From assembly GCA_009761415.1 (NCBI GenBank), contig QUOL01000007.1, positions 992,001-1,056,000 on the forward strand: DNA of 64,000 nucleotides. Reading direction: 5' to 3'. The position numbers and the translations under genes were made by a program. Of this stretch, positions 1 through 13,276 are shown in pieces; positions within the stretch are counted from its first letter, which is position 1; each line of letters starts with the position of its first letter. The notes below the pieces were generated by a model that was given only the letters and a program-made list of their open reading frames with translations, ran no database searches and was not told the DNA's origin. Source of the stretch: Sarcomyxa edulis. Lineage: Eukaryota; Basidiomycota; Agaricomycetes; Agaricales; Mycenaceae.

Positions 1-2186
1 GTTTGGGGTCACCTCAAAGTGTGTGAAAAGGTTGGGATCAATGACAGATGCTAAAAGGAGGACAGCAGCGAATGACCCTGCGACGAATGCTACAAAGCTA
101 CAAAAAAGTCAGGTTCGAAAGTGACCCATATCATTGTGGAGAAAGGGTGCGAACCGCATGATCAATGAGACCTTTTCGTTGGGGAACTGTCCGATGTAGA
201 TATTCGCAATCGGATAGCTCTCATCGAGCCGTCTAGCAAAGAGATGAGGGAGTTCATTGAACTCTCTGAACTTCCACTGTGCAAAAGGAGTGTATCGTCG
301 GCCACCAATTGATGATGGGTTCTTGTGGTATTCCTGGAGAAACAAGATTAGTAATTCGAACGCACATAAAGAACCATACTTACCTCGAAATAGCGGAAGA
401 AAGAGTACATTAGCAGATACAAAACAATGAACGGAGCGAATATTGCGTTCAGGATCCCCATAAATATGAAACGTCGTTCTAGACTGTATGATGGAGTGAG
501 ACGAGGTCGAACGAAAGGAAAGATATAGCATACCCTTCAATCAATATCCTACGGTTTTTTGCTTTCAGAAACACTTTTCTGACCCTTCCATGCTGATCGA
601 ACAAATATTCCATCAAACAGAATCGCAGATTCCATTCCAGTGCCCTTGTCAACATCTTTCCTTTGCCTTTCTCTTCGGCAACGAAGCGCTTTAGAATATG
701 TGGTAGCGGTATTCTTAGATCCAGTAATTCCTTGTTAAAAAGAGCAATCAGATAATTCTCTTGTCTCATTATGCGATTCGCTATGTCATGTGCGTCAAGT
801 TTCGCGGTAGTCGTGTCGTTCGTCGGTTTGGAAGATGAGGAGGAAGATATGGCAGTCAATGGATTTTCTTGTCGGATGGCACCAATTCGACGGACAATTT
901 CGGGCCAAGAGATGGTTTGAATGTCAGCCTGGAAAGCATGAAGATAAGTGGCCTGAAAGGTCATTTAAGTTACGGTGACTTACATCTGGAATGCGAAGCA
1001 GATGGGTATAGAAGTTATACATGTCGACCAGACGAACAATGCCGAGGACAAATGACACGAGTTGCCAGGTATAAAAGGCGGTAAAGAGGAGAAAGAAGAG
1101 CAGAGTAAATCCTGAGAACCTGGTCATTCGAGAATTTAGTTCGCGTTTGATACAAAATAGACGAATACGAACTTGGTTACACAGTGAGAAACGACAACGT
1201 CCGAGAGCCTAGTCACCTTCTCAGGTCGTATTCGCGAGTAATCGACGCATCCCAGGAGGAACGTGGAAAACCCTATGACGAACCCTACTGTTCTGTATAT
1301 GAGTCAATATCAATGTTTTGGAACACATTATCGACGCTACTAACAGTAGATTGAGCCCCCTGGCAAGCGCAATGCTGTATATCCCTTTCCCTTCGTAGTA
1401 GTAATAAACTTCCTGCAGGAAGGCGTCCAAGTTATACACGTTCACCCAATTCCATAGTGCTCGCTCGTATGCGTCCAGTCCACGCATAGGTAATCTCGTC
1501 TGTCGTGAGTGATCAGACAATGGTTCACTCGCACTGACACTCGCCGCTCGAGCGCGAGCACTAGAACTGGGACGAGGGGTAGTCCCCTCCTCAATTTCAG
1601 AAGGCCTCGGAGGAATGGACACAGATACTGAGGGTCCACGAGTGGCGTGAGTCGGCAAGATCGGCGGAAGGTGTCTGCCTGCTACGGAATGTAAAGGCTG
1701 TCGTCTTCCAGTTGGAGTGGGAGTAGGAGAAACATGCTGGGCCTTTGATTTGGCTTTGACCTTCCTCGAGGCCGCCTCGATCATGAAACTTTGTGGGACC
1801 TCATCATCAGACGACTCGGACGGCCGTCCAGGAATCTTATCATCATCCTGGTGAGTATTCGGCCGTAGAGCGTTAATATCCGGAACACCCGCATCCCATG
1901 AAATTCTGCGTTTCCCCTGTGACTTCGACTTTGAGAGAGCAATGGTTTCTGTGGTACTCCCTTGACCTGCTTCAACATCCTCTTCACTACTGCTAGCTCT
2001 ATTTTCCTCTTCCTCCTCTAACAACGACTGATTCGCCTGGGAATAGCCTTGGTATGTCCTCGCCATTGGGTTGAGCATGTTTAGAAATGGACGTGAACTT
2101 GAAGCGGACATTGCCTGCGATTGGGAAGCCTGAAACGACCTCGATCCTGAAAGTGGGCGTGGGGCAAATCCTGGAGGGTTTGGCAT
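1..2186 (-). CDS. ATG9: Autophagy protein ATG9, 5' part (3' end off the window)
   Basis: Multi-pass lipid scramblase of Golgi-derived vesicles that seeds the phagophore in autophagy. The first exon encodes about 200 Ser/Glu-rich, probably disordered residues, then the conserved block ALWNWVNVYNLDAFLQEVYY and GKGIYSIALARGLNLL. After an intron the reading continues TVGFVIGFSTFLLGCVDYS, then FSGFTLLFFLLFTAFYTWQL, the RIPDVDIQTISWPEIV region, and near the edge RLDESYPIANIYIGQFPNEK followed by FVAFVAGSFAAVLLLASVID. This order matches the ATG9 core membrane domain. At least six exons are visible. The start at 2186 opens the N-terminal exon. The C-terminal tail is missing only because the window ends. 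Family assignment is firm; the exact splice sites are my reading. Confidence 0.93.
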
Positions 2187-4639
<2,453 letters not shown>

Positions 4640-4873
4640 GCGCCTATAGCTCGGTGACTCTGCTATCGAAGTTTGGGCTAACAATGGTAGCTACGTCAGG
4701 TTCAAGATTTATTGATTACCCGTTCGCGTTTGATTGATAGTCAGAGACGCGTCGTTTGATTCAAGGCGCCGTGACAAACATCCATCGGGAAATGTATAAA
4801 TAGACTGGTAGTTGATCATCTTGGATCTTGACCACGACTTGATCACCGCTTTGTCTCGTTTTCTGAGTCTCCC

Positions 4874-6873
4874 ATGCTCCCTCATAGAGTCTCACTAGAG
4901 ACACTTCCTATCGAAACTTTCGAAGAGATTGTCGACTCCGCGAACAATACGAAGGAGCCTGTTCTTCGTCGGCATCGAGCGCACTTCGCGCTGTCCTTGG
5001 TTAATCATCGCCTTCGGTATCTCGCAATACCTCTGATTCTCAAAGATATTGTAATCCAATCCGAGAACGATATTCCTGACTTAGTCGCATTTTTGCAGCA
5101 GAATAACTACGGCCCTTTCGTCCGGTGCGCATCTTCTGAACCTCCATCATGATACACGTCTTTCTGAAGCTTTGTTTTTTAATGAATATAGCTCCTTAAG
5201 GCGAGGTTCTGACTGCTGGTACTCTCGCTCAGTCTGGGACGAAGATCCTGTGGAAGTGAATTCTCGTAACTCCGACGTCACGGTGGACTTTGAGGCAGCT
5301 CTTGTGAAAGTCCCAAACCTTCAACATTACAAACGCTTAAACTATCCTAGTACACAGGATGACGTTGCCAGCTTATCTCGCTATTTACCGTCTCTTTCTT
5401 CTCTCGAAATCACTTGGAAGGACGACAATCTTCCCGACGTCACCAGTCTACCCGCTCTGAAAACACTTCGCATCCACCATACCCACGATACATATCAGGG
5501 TTTTATACCAGCACAAACTCTACTTCTGCCGAACCTGACAACTTTGACGATCCACGGCATGGCGTACCTCTTCGATCCCTCTAAATTTGCCACCCTCCCT
5601 GACTTGCTAGTTCTGAGTCTGCAAAATCTGAACGTCAACATGAGCGACGCTTATCATTTTGTGCAGATGCACCCGTCCTTACTAGAAGTGAACATTTCAT
5701 TTCCACCATATCTACGGGATGCCGCGAAGCTAGCGCCCCTCATCAAGCTCATGGAAGGTACAGGTGTCTGGAAGAAGACGCCTGGGTCTAGCTCTTCTAT
5801 ACTAGACGACCCGACCATCGTGAAAGCACGCGCAGGCACGGAGGAACCGTGGATGGATGTTAATATCAGGGCCTTCGCATTTCAACGGACACCGTTGCCT
5901 TTCGGCGGTGGCACTGGGGATATTCTTGACCCTCGCCGTCCCAGATACCGGACGACAGCATTAGCACTTCAGACCACATATATGGCGCAAGGTGAATTTA
6001 ATATCGAACCAAGCTCCGCCCTCACTTGTCCCTTGTCGGTCCCGTCGCTCTGCGTTGAACATCTGACTTTCAAACTTACGGAGGATTTAGGCTACGACTC
6101 GTGGGACGACACGCTTGTACGTTCCAATATCTTCCAGTGGCCATGTTTACTACTATTACTTACCTATCGAGTTATTCCTTCAGAATGAACTCGCTGATTA
6201 CCTAGCTGAAGGATGGTCACATCTACGTCATTTGGTCTTGTGCGTTCGAATGGAGAAACAGGATATTCCCCGGACTAAGAAACAATACGGGCCATGGTAT
6301 GGTATCGGCTCACGCCGCGACGAACTCAATCAATTCTCTCTCAATCCGCCTGTGTTCTTCGACACAGGGAAATCTCTGACGTACGGTGATGCTAAGAAAC
6401 TCTGTGACAAGGATGATTTGGATGATCATTTCCCTCAGCCTGAGCCTACGGACAGTGATGGGGAGTACTCGGATGATGAGGATCTCATGTCGATATGGAA
6501 GAACATGTACGAAGATGACACGGCTTCTCTCGTCCGTCGGTTAGCCGCTTCGTGTCCCCTTCTCGAAGATTTTGTGCTCGATGTCGATTTCCCACCGAGG
6601 CGTCGAGATCGAGGTCGAGCATCATGTGAGTTTGACCAGGTCGGTCCCCGGTGGCACTGGAGGATTATCCGCGAACCGGGAACCGATACTGTCAAGCATG
6701 TCTTGGGGGCGTTATCCTGGAATGGCTGTGGACATGGAGATCCTATTCGACGTGAGATTCTTGTGGGGCAAGAATTGGCTTATGCTGATTTCCTTGCCCG
6801 AGAGGAAGCTCTTAAAGTAGCAGATCGATCCAAAAACACCGAAGCTCGAAGTGTTATACTGATGCACTCATGA
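4874..6873 (+). CDS. F-box-like protein with leucine-rich C-terminal region
   Basis: Three exons; introns at about 5125-5191 and 6117-6183 restore one frame. The N-terminus (LETLPIETFEEIVDSANN, then HRAHFALSLVNHRLRYLAIP) has the pattern of an F-box, the SKP1-binding motif of SCF ubiquitin ligases. The long remainder has spaced leucines (YLPSLSSLEITWKDDNLP, LPALKTLRIHH, LPNLTTLTIHG) as in the degenerate leucine-rich repeats of basidiomycete F-box proteins, and an acidic stretch near 6440-6490. Such genes are a large, fast-evolving family in Agaricomycetes and their targets are unknown. A bona fide SKP1 is encoded at 42934-43732. No matching copy accompanies the second Old Yellow Enzyme, so this gene is not part of the surviving mirrored pair. 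Confidence 0.7.
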
Positions 6874-7018
6874 CTAGTCTTGAATCTTGTGCAGGTAGCA
6901 TAGTTGCCTTGTAGAAATTTCTTCTTCTGTAACGCTGATCAATTTATACCCAATTTTTATTGCTAAAAGTATGAGGATCACAATGTCATGTAGATTGAAG
7001 TCGAAGTGTTGCAATGAG

Positions 7019-8444
7019 TTAGACCCGTTGAGAAGGGCTGTCCGATGAAGGGTTTCCAGCATCATCTTCTATCAGGTCCACATCCCGAAGGAGTCGTCCA
7101 ATGGCGGACTCTATGTCGTCCAGGGATACAGTTCTGCTTGTCGGAGGCAAATGCTCGACGATAGCATCGATATTCACGGGCTGCAAATGTCATGTGAGTC
7201 GAAGGCTGACGACATGATATAGCTTACTTACCTGACGTTTGATATACGAATTGCAATACTCTTGCAGGGATTGTAGATTTTTCATAACCATTTGAACATC
7301 TTCAACGATCAAGCGAAGTGATAGCCCCTCCGATGTCATAAATTGAAGATAGGGGCGGAGATAATCGGTCCTCGAGGATTGCCAAGTTCCGGACCACGAT
7401 TCCCACCATGGAAGGCTCTTCAGGATCTGTGTTACTCGAAGTAGTTCGTTGTCCAAATCCACGAGAATCTGTGCCCCTTGCAGACCTATGGGTACCCCAA
7501 GACTGGTAATATTCTGGATCCCTGGCAGCATTTGCCCCAACTCAAGGGACAGGTTACCAACGAGACTTGTCACGGAGGTGCGTATCACATTATTATGCAA
7601 TCGAAGCTGCCGCGCACTGAAATCTGGCGTAGACGCGGCTTGACGCATAGACTGTACGTGTCGTAGCTGTTGCAAAGCACGATGTAGCTTTCGAAATAAT
7701 TTAAGCAGTATGACCTTCCGTTGAGCTAAGCAATGCTTACGTGGTTATGTATGGTACCATTACGACTGAGCCTTCCAGCAACATCCGAGGCCATCCAGAC
7801 GAGCCTGGAGTCTAATTGAGGGATCTGATTCAGGAAATTTCTGATCTCCTGGGTAACATTGGCGGATATGGGATCGATGTCCTGGACTGAATGCGCGGCG
7901 TACGCTGCGTCTTTGTGTCTTGGTATAACAATCAGCTCAACCCGTAAGTATATTGAGAAGCTGCTCACTCGCGATCAGGGTCCAACATCCAGCTAAAATG
8001 ACGTCCACATCCATCGAGCAAATTCGAGATGTTGACCATGTGCGCGATCTCGTCGTGAACGATGCGAGCACCGATTTTTTCATCCAAGCAAGGAGACCAT
8101 CCACACGGCGAAGACGAGTTCTTGGAGCTCGGTCGAGAGACCCAGCCAGCAGTAGCATTCATCGTAGTTGCGACTTGAAGCCACGAATGACGAAGGTGAT
8201 CGATGGACTTGCCACTGGGGAGGTCGTGGATCGTGCTCTTGAGCACCAGGCCGAGCGAAACAATGCCAGCGAGAACCAATAGAGATCGTTTAATCCACAA
8301 TGCAACTGTATGAGCGCGCGACGGTGACTGTGGCTGAAACCATCGGGAAAAGGCAGATTGGGGTGAGTCGATGGGACGATGAGCCAGTAGTTCGACGGAT
8401 TCAAATGTGGGGTCAAGATCGGCCTCCAATTTGACAGCTTTCAT
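7019..8444 (-). CDS. Uncharacterised single-TM protein, copy A
   Basis: Function unknown. Four exons. The first encodes a short cytosolic-type leader, one hydrophobic segment (SLLVLAGIVSLGLVLKSTI) and the block CLDEKIGARIVHDEIAHMVN followed by LLDGCGRHF. Later exons carry a predicted helical region with LRHVQSMRQ, TSLVGNLSLELGQMLPGIQN, LKSLPWWESW and LIVEDVQMVMKNLQSLQEYC; the last exon ends SDSPSQRV. I place the start at 8444 because the paralogue at 21526-23034 begins at the corresponding place; an in-frame extension upstream to 8549 is possible. The gene is a mirror-image paralogue of the copy at 21526-23034, with the same four-exon layout. Spaced Cys residues after the TM segment suggest an extracytoplasmic disulfide-bonded region, which is inference. 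Confidence 0.75.
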
Positions 8445-9106
8445 AGTAGAACGATGATACAAGTCAGATGATACGCGACTTTGGTTTTGGAGGGGACCCG
8501 GAAGACGTTGGGAAGACGGAAACTTGAAACTTGAAACTTGAGGTGACAAATGTGTGACAATCTTGGAGTGACCGGATCACGTTTTTTTGCATCACGCGTG
8601 CGTTTTGTTTATTTTTGTCGCGTCCGCTGTTTTTGCGTCGTTCGACTCCAGAAGATAGAACCAAACAAGGAGCAAATTCCTTGAAGAATAAGACATTCGT
8701 CGTGTATATGTAGGGATAGTTCGCGATGGCGATCATACGTTTGCCAAAACGCAGTAAAACAATTCTTCAGATCTTCGATTAAGTAAGTAGGACAGAATTG
8801 GGCATCCGTAGATGCATAATCGGCAATCTCTTCAACTCCGAAAAATTGGCACCTTCACTGTGACACATTTTCCAATAAATACATCGTATTTCATCCGTGT
8901 AGTCCCTGAGTGTACGATGTAGGACTCCGTCACTGCAACCTTCTGCTCTCTTCTCCGGAAGTAGTCGACAGTTCGACCATGTAGAGAGGCATCATATCTG
9001 TCGTACCTTTACTGTCTCATGTGTTCTGTCTCCTATTTTGTCCGTGAATGCATGAACCCCGTTGCGTTGCGCGACTCGTTACATACACGTGACATTATTG
9101 CTTCCG
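8445..9106. other. Intergenic, 5' side of the single-TM gene
   Basis: No gene recognised. It probably holds the promoter of the minus-strand gene that starts at 8444. A 14-base GTTGCGTTGCGCGA stretch at 9061-9074 also occurs in the right subterminal part of the transposon next door, but here it lies outside the target-site duplication. Confidence 0.4.
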
Positions 9107-9115
9107 TACTTGGCG

Positions 9116-9163
9116 TATGACGGTCAAAACGTAACAATATTCACTCGCGCAGCGCAACTTTGA
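9116..9163 (+). repeat. Left terminal inverted repeat
   Basis: Forty-eight bases beginning TATGACGGTCAAAACG and ending CGCAACTTTGA. They match the reverse complement of 10128-10175 (plus the adjoining TA) with four mismatches. Confidence 0.88.
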
Positions 9164-9430
9164 GCTCTGCGCATCTTTGAACTTGCGCACCACGCAACTC
9201 AAGCTACTATAGTAATAATGACCTGATCATTAGGTACAGGGGGGACTTTGGGGGGACTAATATAGTAACTGGGTACACGAGAGACGTCCGACAACCTTCA
9301 AATGGTCCGGGGCCCATCCACAGCAACGCCAAGGGTGAGCTTCGATGGTCCGGGGACTCCGTGCGCATGTACCCCGAAGACGGCTAGCACTGTCCTGCAC
9401 CACGTCCCTTCACAAGCTTGAGGGTTTGAT

Positions 9431-9817
9431 TTAGTTTTGTCCGCCGGTAGGTTGGAAGAGTCGGATGTTCAAGCAATAATTGCCTTGGACTGGGGCGAAG
9501 ACATCGACTTGGAGGGACTTGTAAGTTTTCAGAGGAGAAGACGGGTGGAGAAAAGAGCTTGTCGACGTTGAGCCGAACGACGACGCGAGGCCGGACAAAC
9601 GTCGGAAGAATCTGCCTTGTTTTCGGGTATTACGAACGGGGGTTGCCGATAATTTCTCCCACGACCCTTCGAGGAGATCATCGGTGGCGACGACGGCGAG
9701 AGCAAGACGAGAGGCACAATCTAGCACAATCCTCGTTGATTTCCAGTTGATCAACATAACCAGCATTGCATACATACATACACAGGGTGGGTACTCCAGT
9801 GAATGACCAATTTTCAT
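9431..9817 (-). CDS. Orphan open frame inside the transposon
   Basis: An ATG-initiated frame of 128 codons lies wholly within the TIR element. The product has no transposase motif and no family I recognise. It contains a Ser-rich stretch and ends with a segment rich in hydrophobic residues near QGNYCLNIRLFQP. It could be filler, or a captured host fragment as in Pack-MULEs. Low confidence that it is translated. Confidence 0.2.
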   Translation of the reverse strand: MKIGHSLEYPPCVCMYAMLVMLINWKSTRIVLDCASRLALAVVATDDLLEGSWEKLSATPVRNTRKQGRFFRRLSGLASSFGSTSTSSFLHPSSPLKTYKSLQVDVFAPVQGNYCLNIRLFQPTGGQN

Positions 9818-10127
9818 CCCCTCATCTTGTCCTGGTCAAGTTGTCCGACACTTTGCCGAGAGACTTCGACTCCGATCAAGTTCCTCACTCCTATGCAGGT
9901 ATACTGGAGGGCTTGTGACAGTACATGTACATGTATGCATCAGGATACGATCCGTTATACTGTACAGTAGTCAAAAGCACCAAAAATAGACAAAAAATCC
10001 AAATTCAACCCCAATCAAAACATTCTCGAAGAATATTCGTCACCTGTAAGTTGCGCAAAACCCAAAAATCACACCCAAAGTTGCGCGCTTGACTGGTGTG
10101 GTGCGCGATTAGAAGTTGCGTTGCGCG

Positions 10128-10177
10128 ATTCAAAGTTGCGGTGCGCAAATGAATAATGTTACGTTTTGACCGTCATA
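10128..10177 (-). repeat. Right terminal inverted repeat
   Basis: Reverse-complement partner of 9116-9163, ending GTTACGTTTTGACCGTCATA. The terminal TA may instead be the first two bases of the target-site duplication. Confidence 0.86.
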
Positions 10178-10297
10178 CTTGGCGAGGGATGTTGTAGCAT
10201 GTCTCTTGTGCGTTGCCATACGAGCGTCAAAGGCGTCAATGGTATTCTATACAACTATTAGAAACAAGAGATCTCGGAGCTACTATTTCGTGAGCTA

Positions 10298-13082
10298 CTA
10301 TTTCGTGAGGCTATCCATTTTGTACATTTTCGAGTCGACAATCGGCGGAACTATTCCATCGTCGTATATCCTCTCGACGCGATACATGGTTGGACCAGGA
10401 ACCGAAGAAGCAGAAGCTTCAGTTTTCGTGATCGCGCCTCCTGATGCTGTGGCAGGGACCACTCCAGCCTTGCTCGCCAGGCCCGCAGCCTTACCATCCG
10501 GTATCCTGATGAACTCCAACTTCCCATCAGCGACCTGGTCAAAGATGAAATATCCCTTCCTCTCGAATTGCATAACATCCCCCTTCTTCAGATCCAACAC
10601 ATTTGCATCAGCTACTGCCTCCTCCCTGAACTCTGTCACGGGCGTGACGAAATCCTTGACGTCGTCGTTCTCTTCCAGCTTTTTCTTGGTGATCAGGTAA
10701 TCGTAATCTAGAAGTACGACGTCGACCAAGGGGTGGGCTGGGGTAGGCTGCGCGAGCCAAGTAATTTTCTTCTTCGTCTTGCGGAAATCACCGTCGAGAT
10801 GGAGGTCCATTTCGATAGCGGTGATCTCGCCAGCAGAGTTGGTGGTTTTGCTCCGGACGATAGCATTGCCCCAGTCCATAAGCGTGACCTGGTGATGCCA
10901 AGATGCGGGTCAGAAATAACACTGTGATACAGAAAACTGTCGTATTACCTCCTCCTGGTCGTCAAAGGAAATAGCGTCTTCTTGCTCGATGAGAATTGTA
11001 GACGTGTAAACGGTCTTCTTCTCCCCGATTTCTGAATTCTTCTTGTGTTTAGGGAGAACTTTGATCTCGGGAGTAGTGGGTCCACCCTTGATTGTCACCG
11101 GCACCCTAGGTTCAAGGATATGGATTCTGAGCAAGGTCGAAGAAAATGTGAATAAAATTACATACATTCCCTTGTTTACAATTGCCCAATGACGAGGAGC
11201 GATCGGATCTATGACCTTCTTGTTCATCGCCCAAATAGAGTCCCATTCGAGCGAAACGACAGCTTGCGAGGGACCTTGCGCCAACATGAATTGAGAAAGT
11301 GCTTCAACGGTCAAGCCGCGTCGACGTATGCCTGCAATTCGGATTCCATGAGAATACAATTGGAAGTTTATTAATATAGACCGATGAAACTAACCTCGGA
11401 CGGTAGGGAAACGAGGATCGTCCCATCCACGCACAAGACCTTGTTCGACGAACCAATGCAGTTTACGTTTGGAGAGAAGGGTGTAGATGAAGTTGAGACG
11501 ACTATCGACCGTTTCAGGGTGAAGATTAGTGAAAACTGTATACTTGAAAGCAGTGATGCAGATCGTACCTGAAATCCCAGATATGTACTTTTCTGAGACC
11601 AAGGGCGTCGATCATCCACTGGTATTGTGGATTACGATCTCTGTATTCGTTAGTCCTCAGAGCGTGAGTTACTCCGTCAATAGAATCCACGACGGGGCAT
11701 GCGAAATCGTAAGTAGGGTAGATCTTCCATTTGTCACTGCAGATGGAGTTCAATACGACGTTTTCTTTGGAATCGAGGAATCTGAACATACCTGGTACGA
11801 TGATGAGGTAGGATGTTGCATCGATAGATGACGGGGTCACGCATAGCCTTGTTAGGGTTGTCGACGCTCATTTTAGCACGTATGCACCATCGGAGACCTT
11901 CAGGGGTTCCGGCCTTCATTTCAGCGAAATGAGCTAAGTTGTCCTCGACTGAATCTTCTCGGTGAGACGACGCAATTCCTTCCATACGCTCGTGACGCAT
12001 CTACAATGACGTGTTAACCAATAACGCAGATGAGCAGATAATCTGTTTACCTGAAGTTGCTCGGTATCGTCGGCGTAGGCTTTGCCTAATTTTATAATCT
12101 TGATCGCGAGCTCATATAGCGTGTCAAAATGGTCGGAGGTATGATTGACTTCATCCGCGTGAATACCAAGGAGATGCAGATCCTCCAGGATGGTCTCTTC
12201 GAATTCAGTCTAGTAGCGCCATCAGCTTCGAGTTCAATGAATATAAGTGAACCTAGACTCACCCTCTCCTTGGTAGGATTCGTGTCATCAAAACGAATCA
12301 ACAGCTTGCCCTTGTACATCTTGGCGAAGTACTGGTTCAGCATAGCCGCTTTTGCGTGTCCGATGTGGAGATAACCACTTGGCTCGGGTGGGAATCGGGT
12401 GACGACCTGTCCTTCGATGGCACCCTCGAGTCCCAACGCAAATCCTGCGGCTGTTTTGTTGGTACGAGCCTTGTGTGATTTTGCATTGGCGAGAAGAGTG
12501 AGTGCAGATTGAGTGGATTCAAAAGAATCGATGTGGTTGAACCACCGGAGAACATGAGGATGTTGATTGTTATTCTTGACCATACCTATGATCTTGGAAG
12601 ATCCTTCAAATGGTCGAGAGTCAGTTCAGAACATGAGTACACGCCTCGAGAAACGTACCTTTGAGTGCTCCCCATAACATGAAGTCTGCAGCTGTTATAT
12701 CATGCCCGACTAGAAAAGTACGGTACGCGAGATGGTTGTCCAATGAATCAAGAGCTGCAACTACGTCTGGGAACGCAGTCACGGTAGGGAGGGTTTTCGC
12801 CAAAGCAAAGAAAGACGGCGACTAGAAACAAAATTGAGACATCATCTGGACATGTAGCACCACTCATCTCACCTTTGCACTGTCGTCAGACAAACCTCCT
12901 GCCTTTGCTATAGCATGCACGATGTCTTCCTCGGTGGTGATCGTCGATCCGTTCAATTGCAATATAACGCCTGCTGCAGATTCGTCGAAAACAGATTCTG
13001 CCTTTTCGGTATAGGCTGCAATTACGACTGCAGCATATGGGAATGGCGACTGTTTCGACGACAAAGTCAACGTGCCAGCCAT
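10298..13082 (-). CDS. GUS1: Glutamyl-tRNA synthetase, cytosolic
   Basis: Charges tRNA-Glu in the cytosol. The first exons (start 13082, [20 protein letters not shown]) encode a GST-like N-terminal domain as in yeast GluRS, which docks on the Arc1p-type cofactor. The class I catalytic core follows: [19 protein letters not shown] carries the HIGH signature and [12 protein letters not shown] follows. Further on come the KMSKS equivalent LSKRKL in [17 protein letters not shown] and [19 protein letters not shown]. The last exon is the beta-barrel anticodon-binding domain, ending in [12 protein letters not shown]. Roughly nine exons are visible. The GluRS assignment over GlnRS rests on the GST-like N-terminus and on the close match around the HIGH motif. 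It is divergent from 2-isopropylmalate synthase over 194 bp. Confidence 0.93.
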
Positions 13083-13276
13083 CGTACAAGGTACTTGGGT
13101 AGGTTCCGATTCTAAGAAGGATTCTTGGAAGAGAATATTCGAATTATCATCGGAATAATCGGTTTTCTTTGTGACTCGAATCGATAGTCACGTCATTTGT
13201 CTAGGCAAGCCAAAAAAACTTATAAGACCCTCCCCCAAATTTACCATTCAACTCTTCCTCAAAAACTACGCCCATC
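13083..13276. promoter_or_regulatory. Shared divergent promoter, GluRS / LEU4
   Basis: The two start codons, 13082 on minus and 13277 on plus, are 194 bp apart, so this segment must hold both core promoters. It contains the A/T-rich CAAAAAAACTTATAAGACC around 13210-13230, a plausible TATA-like element for the plus-strand gene. Confidence 0.5.

Larger units (their letters stand above)
9116..10175. mobile_element. Non-autonomous TIR DNA transposon (MULE- or hAT-like)
   Basis: About 1.06 kb bounded by inverted ends that read TATGACGGTCAAAACGTAAC inward, matching at about 44 of 48 positions. The direct repeat TACTTGGCG flanks it at 9107-9115 and 10176-10184: a 9-bp target-site duplication, or 7 bp if the TA is counted as part of the inverted repeat. 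Both subterminal zones are dense in GCGCAAC/GTTGCGC motifs (left about 9143-9205, right about 10048-10150), the kind of array transposases bind. No transposase is encoded, so mobility would need one in trans. Length, long TIRs and TSD size suit a Mutator-like element best; hAT (8-bp TSD) cannot be excluded. It sits about 110 bp past the stop codon of glutamyl-tRNA synthetase. Confidence 0.85.

Noticed and set aside
9061..9074. GTTGCGTTGCGCGA outside the transposon's left TSD, identical to part of its right end
   Set aside because: Only 14 bases with no adjoining TIR; could be chance or a relic of an older insertion, not enough to call a second element.
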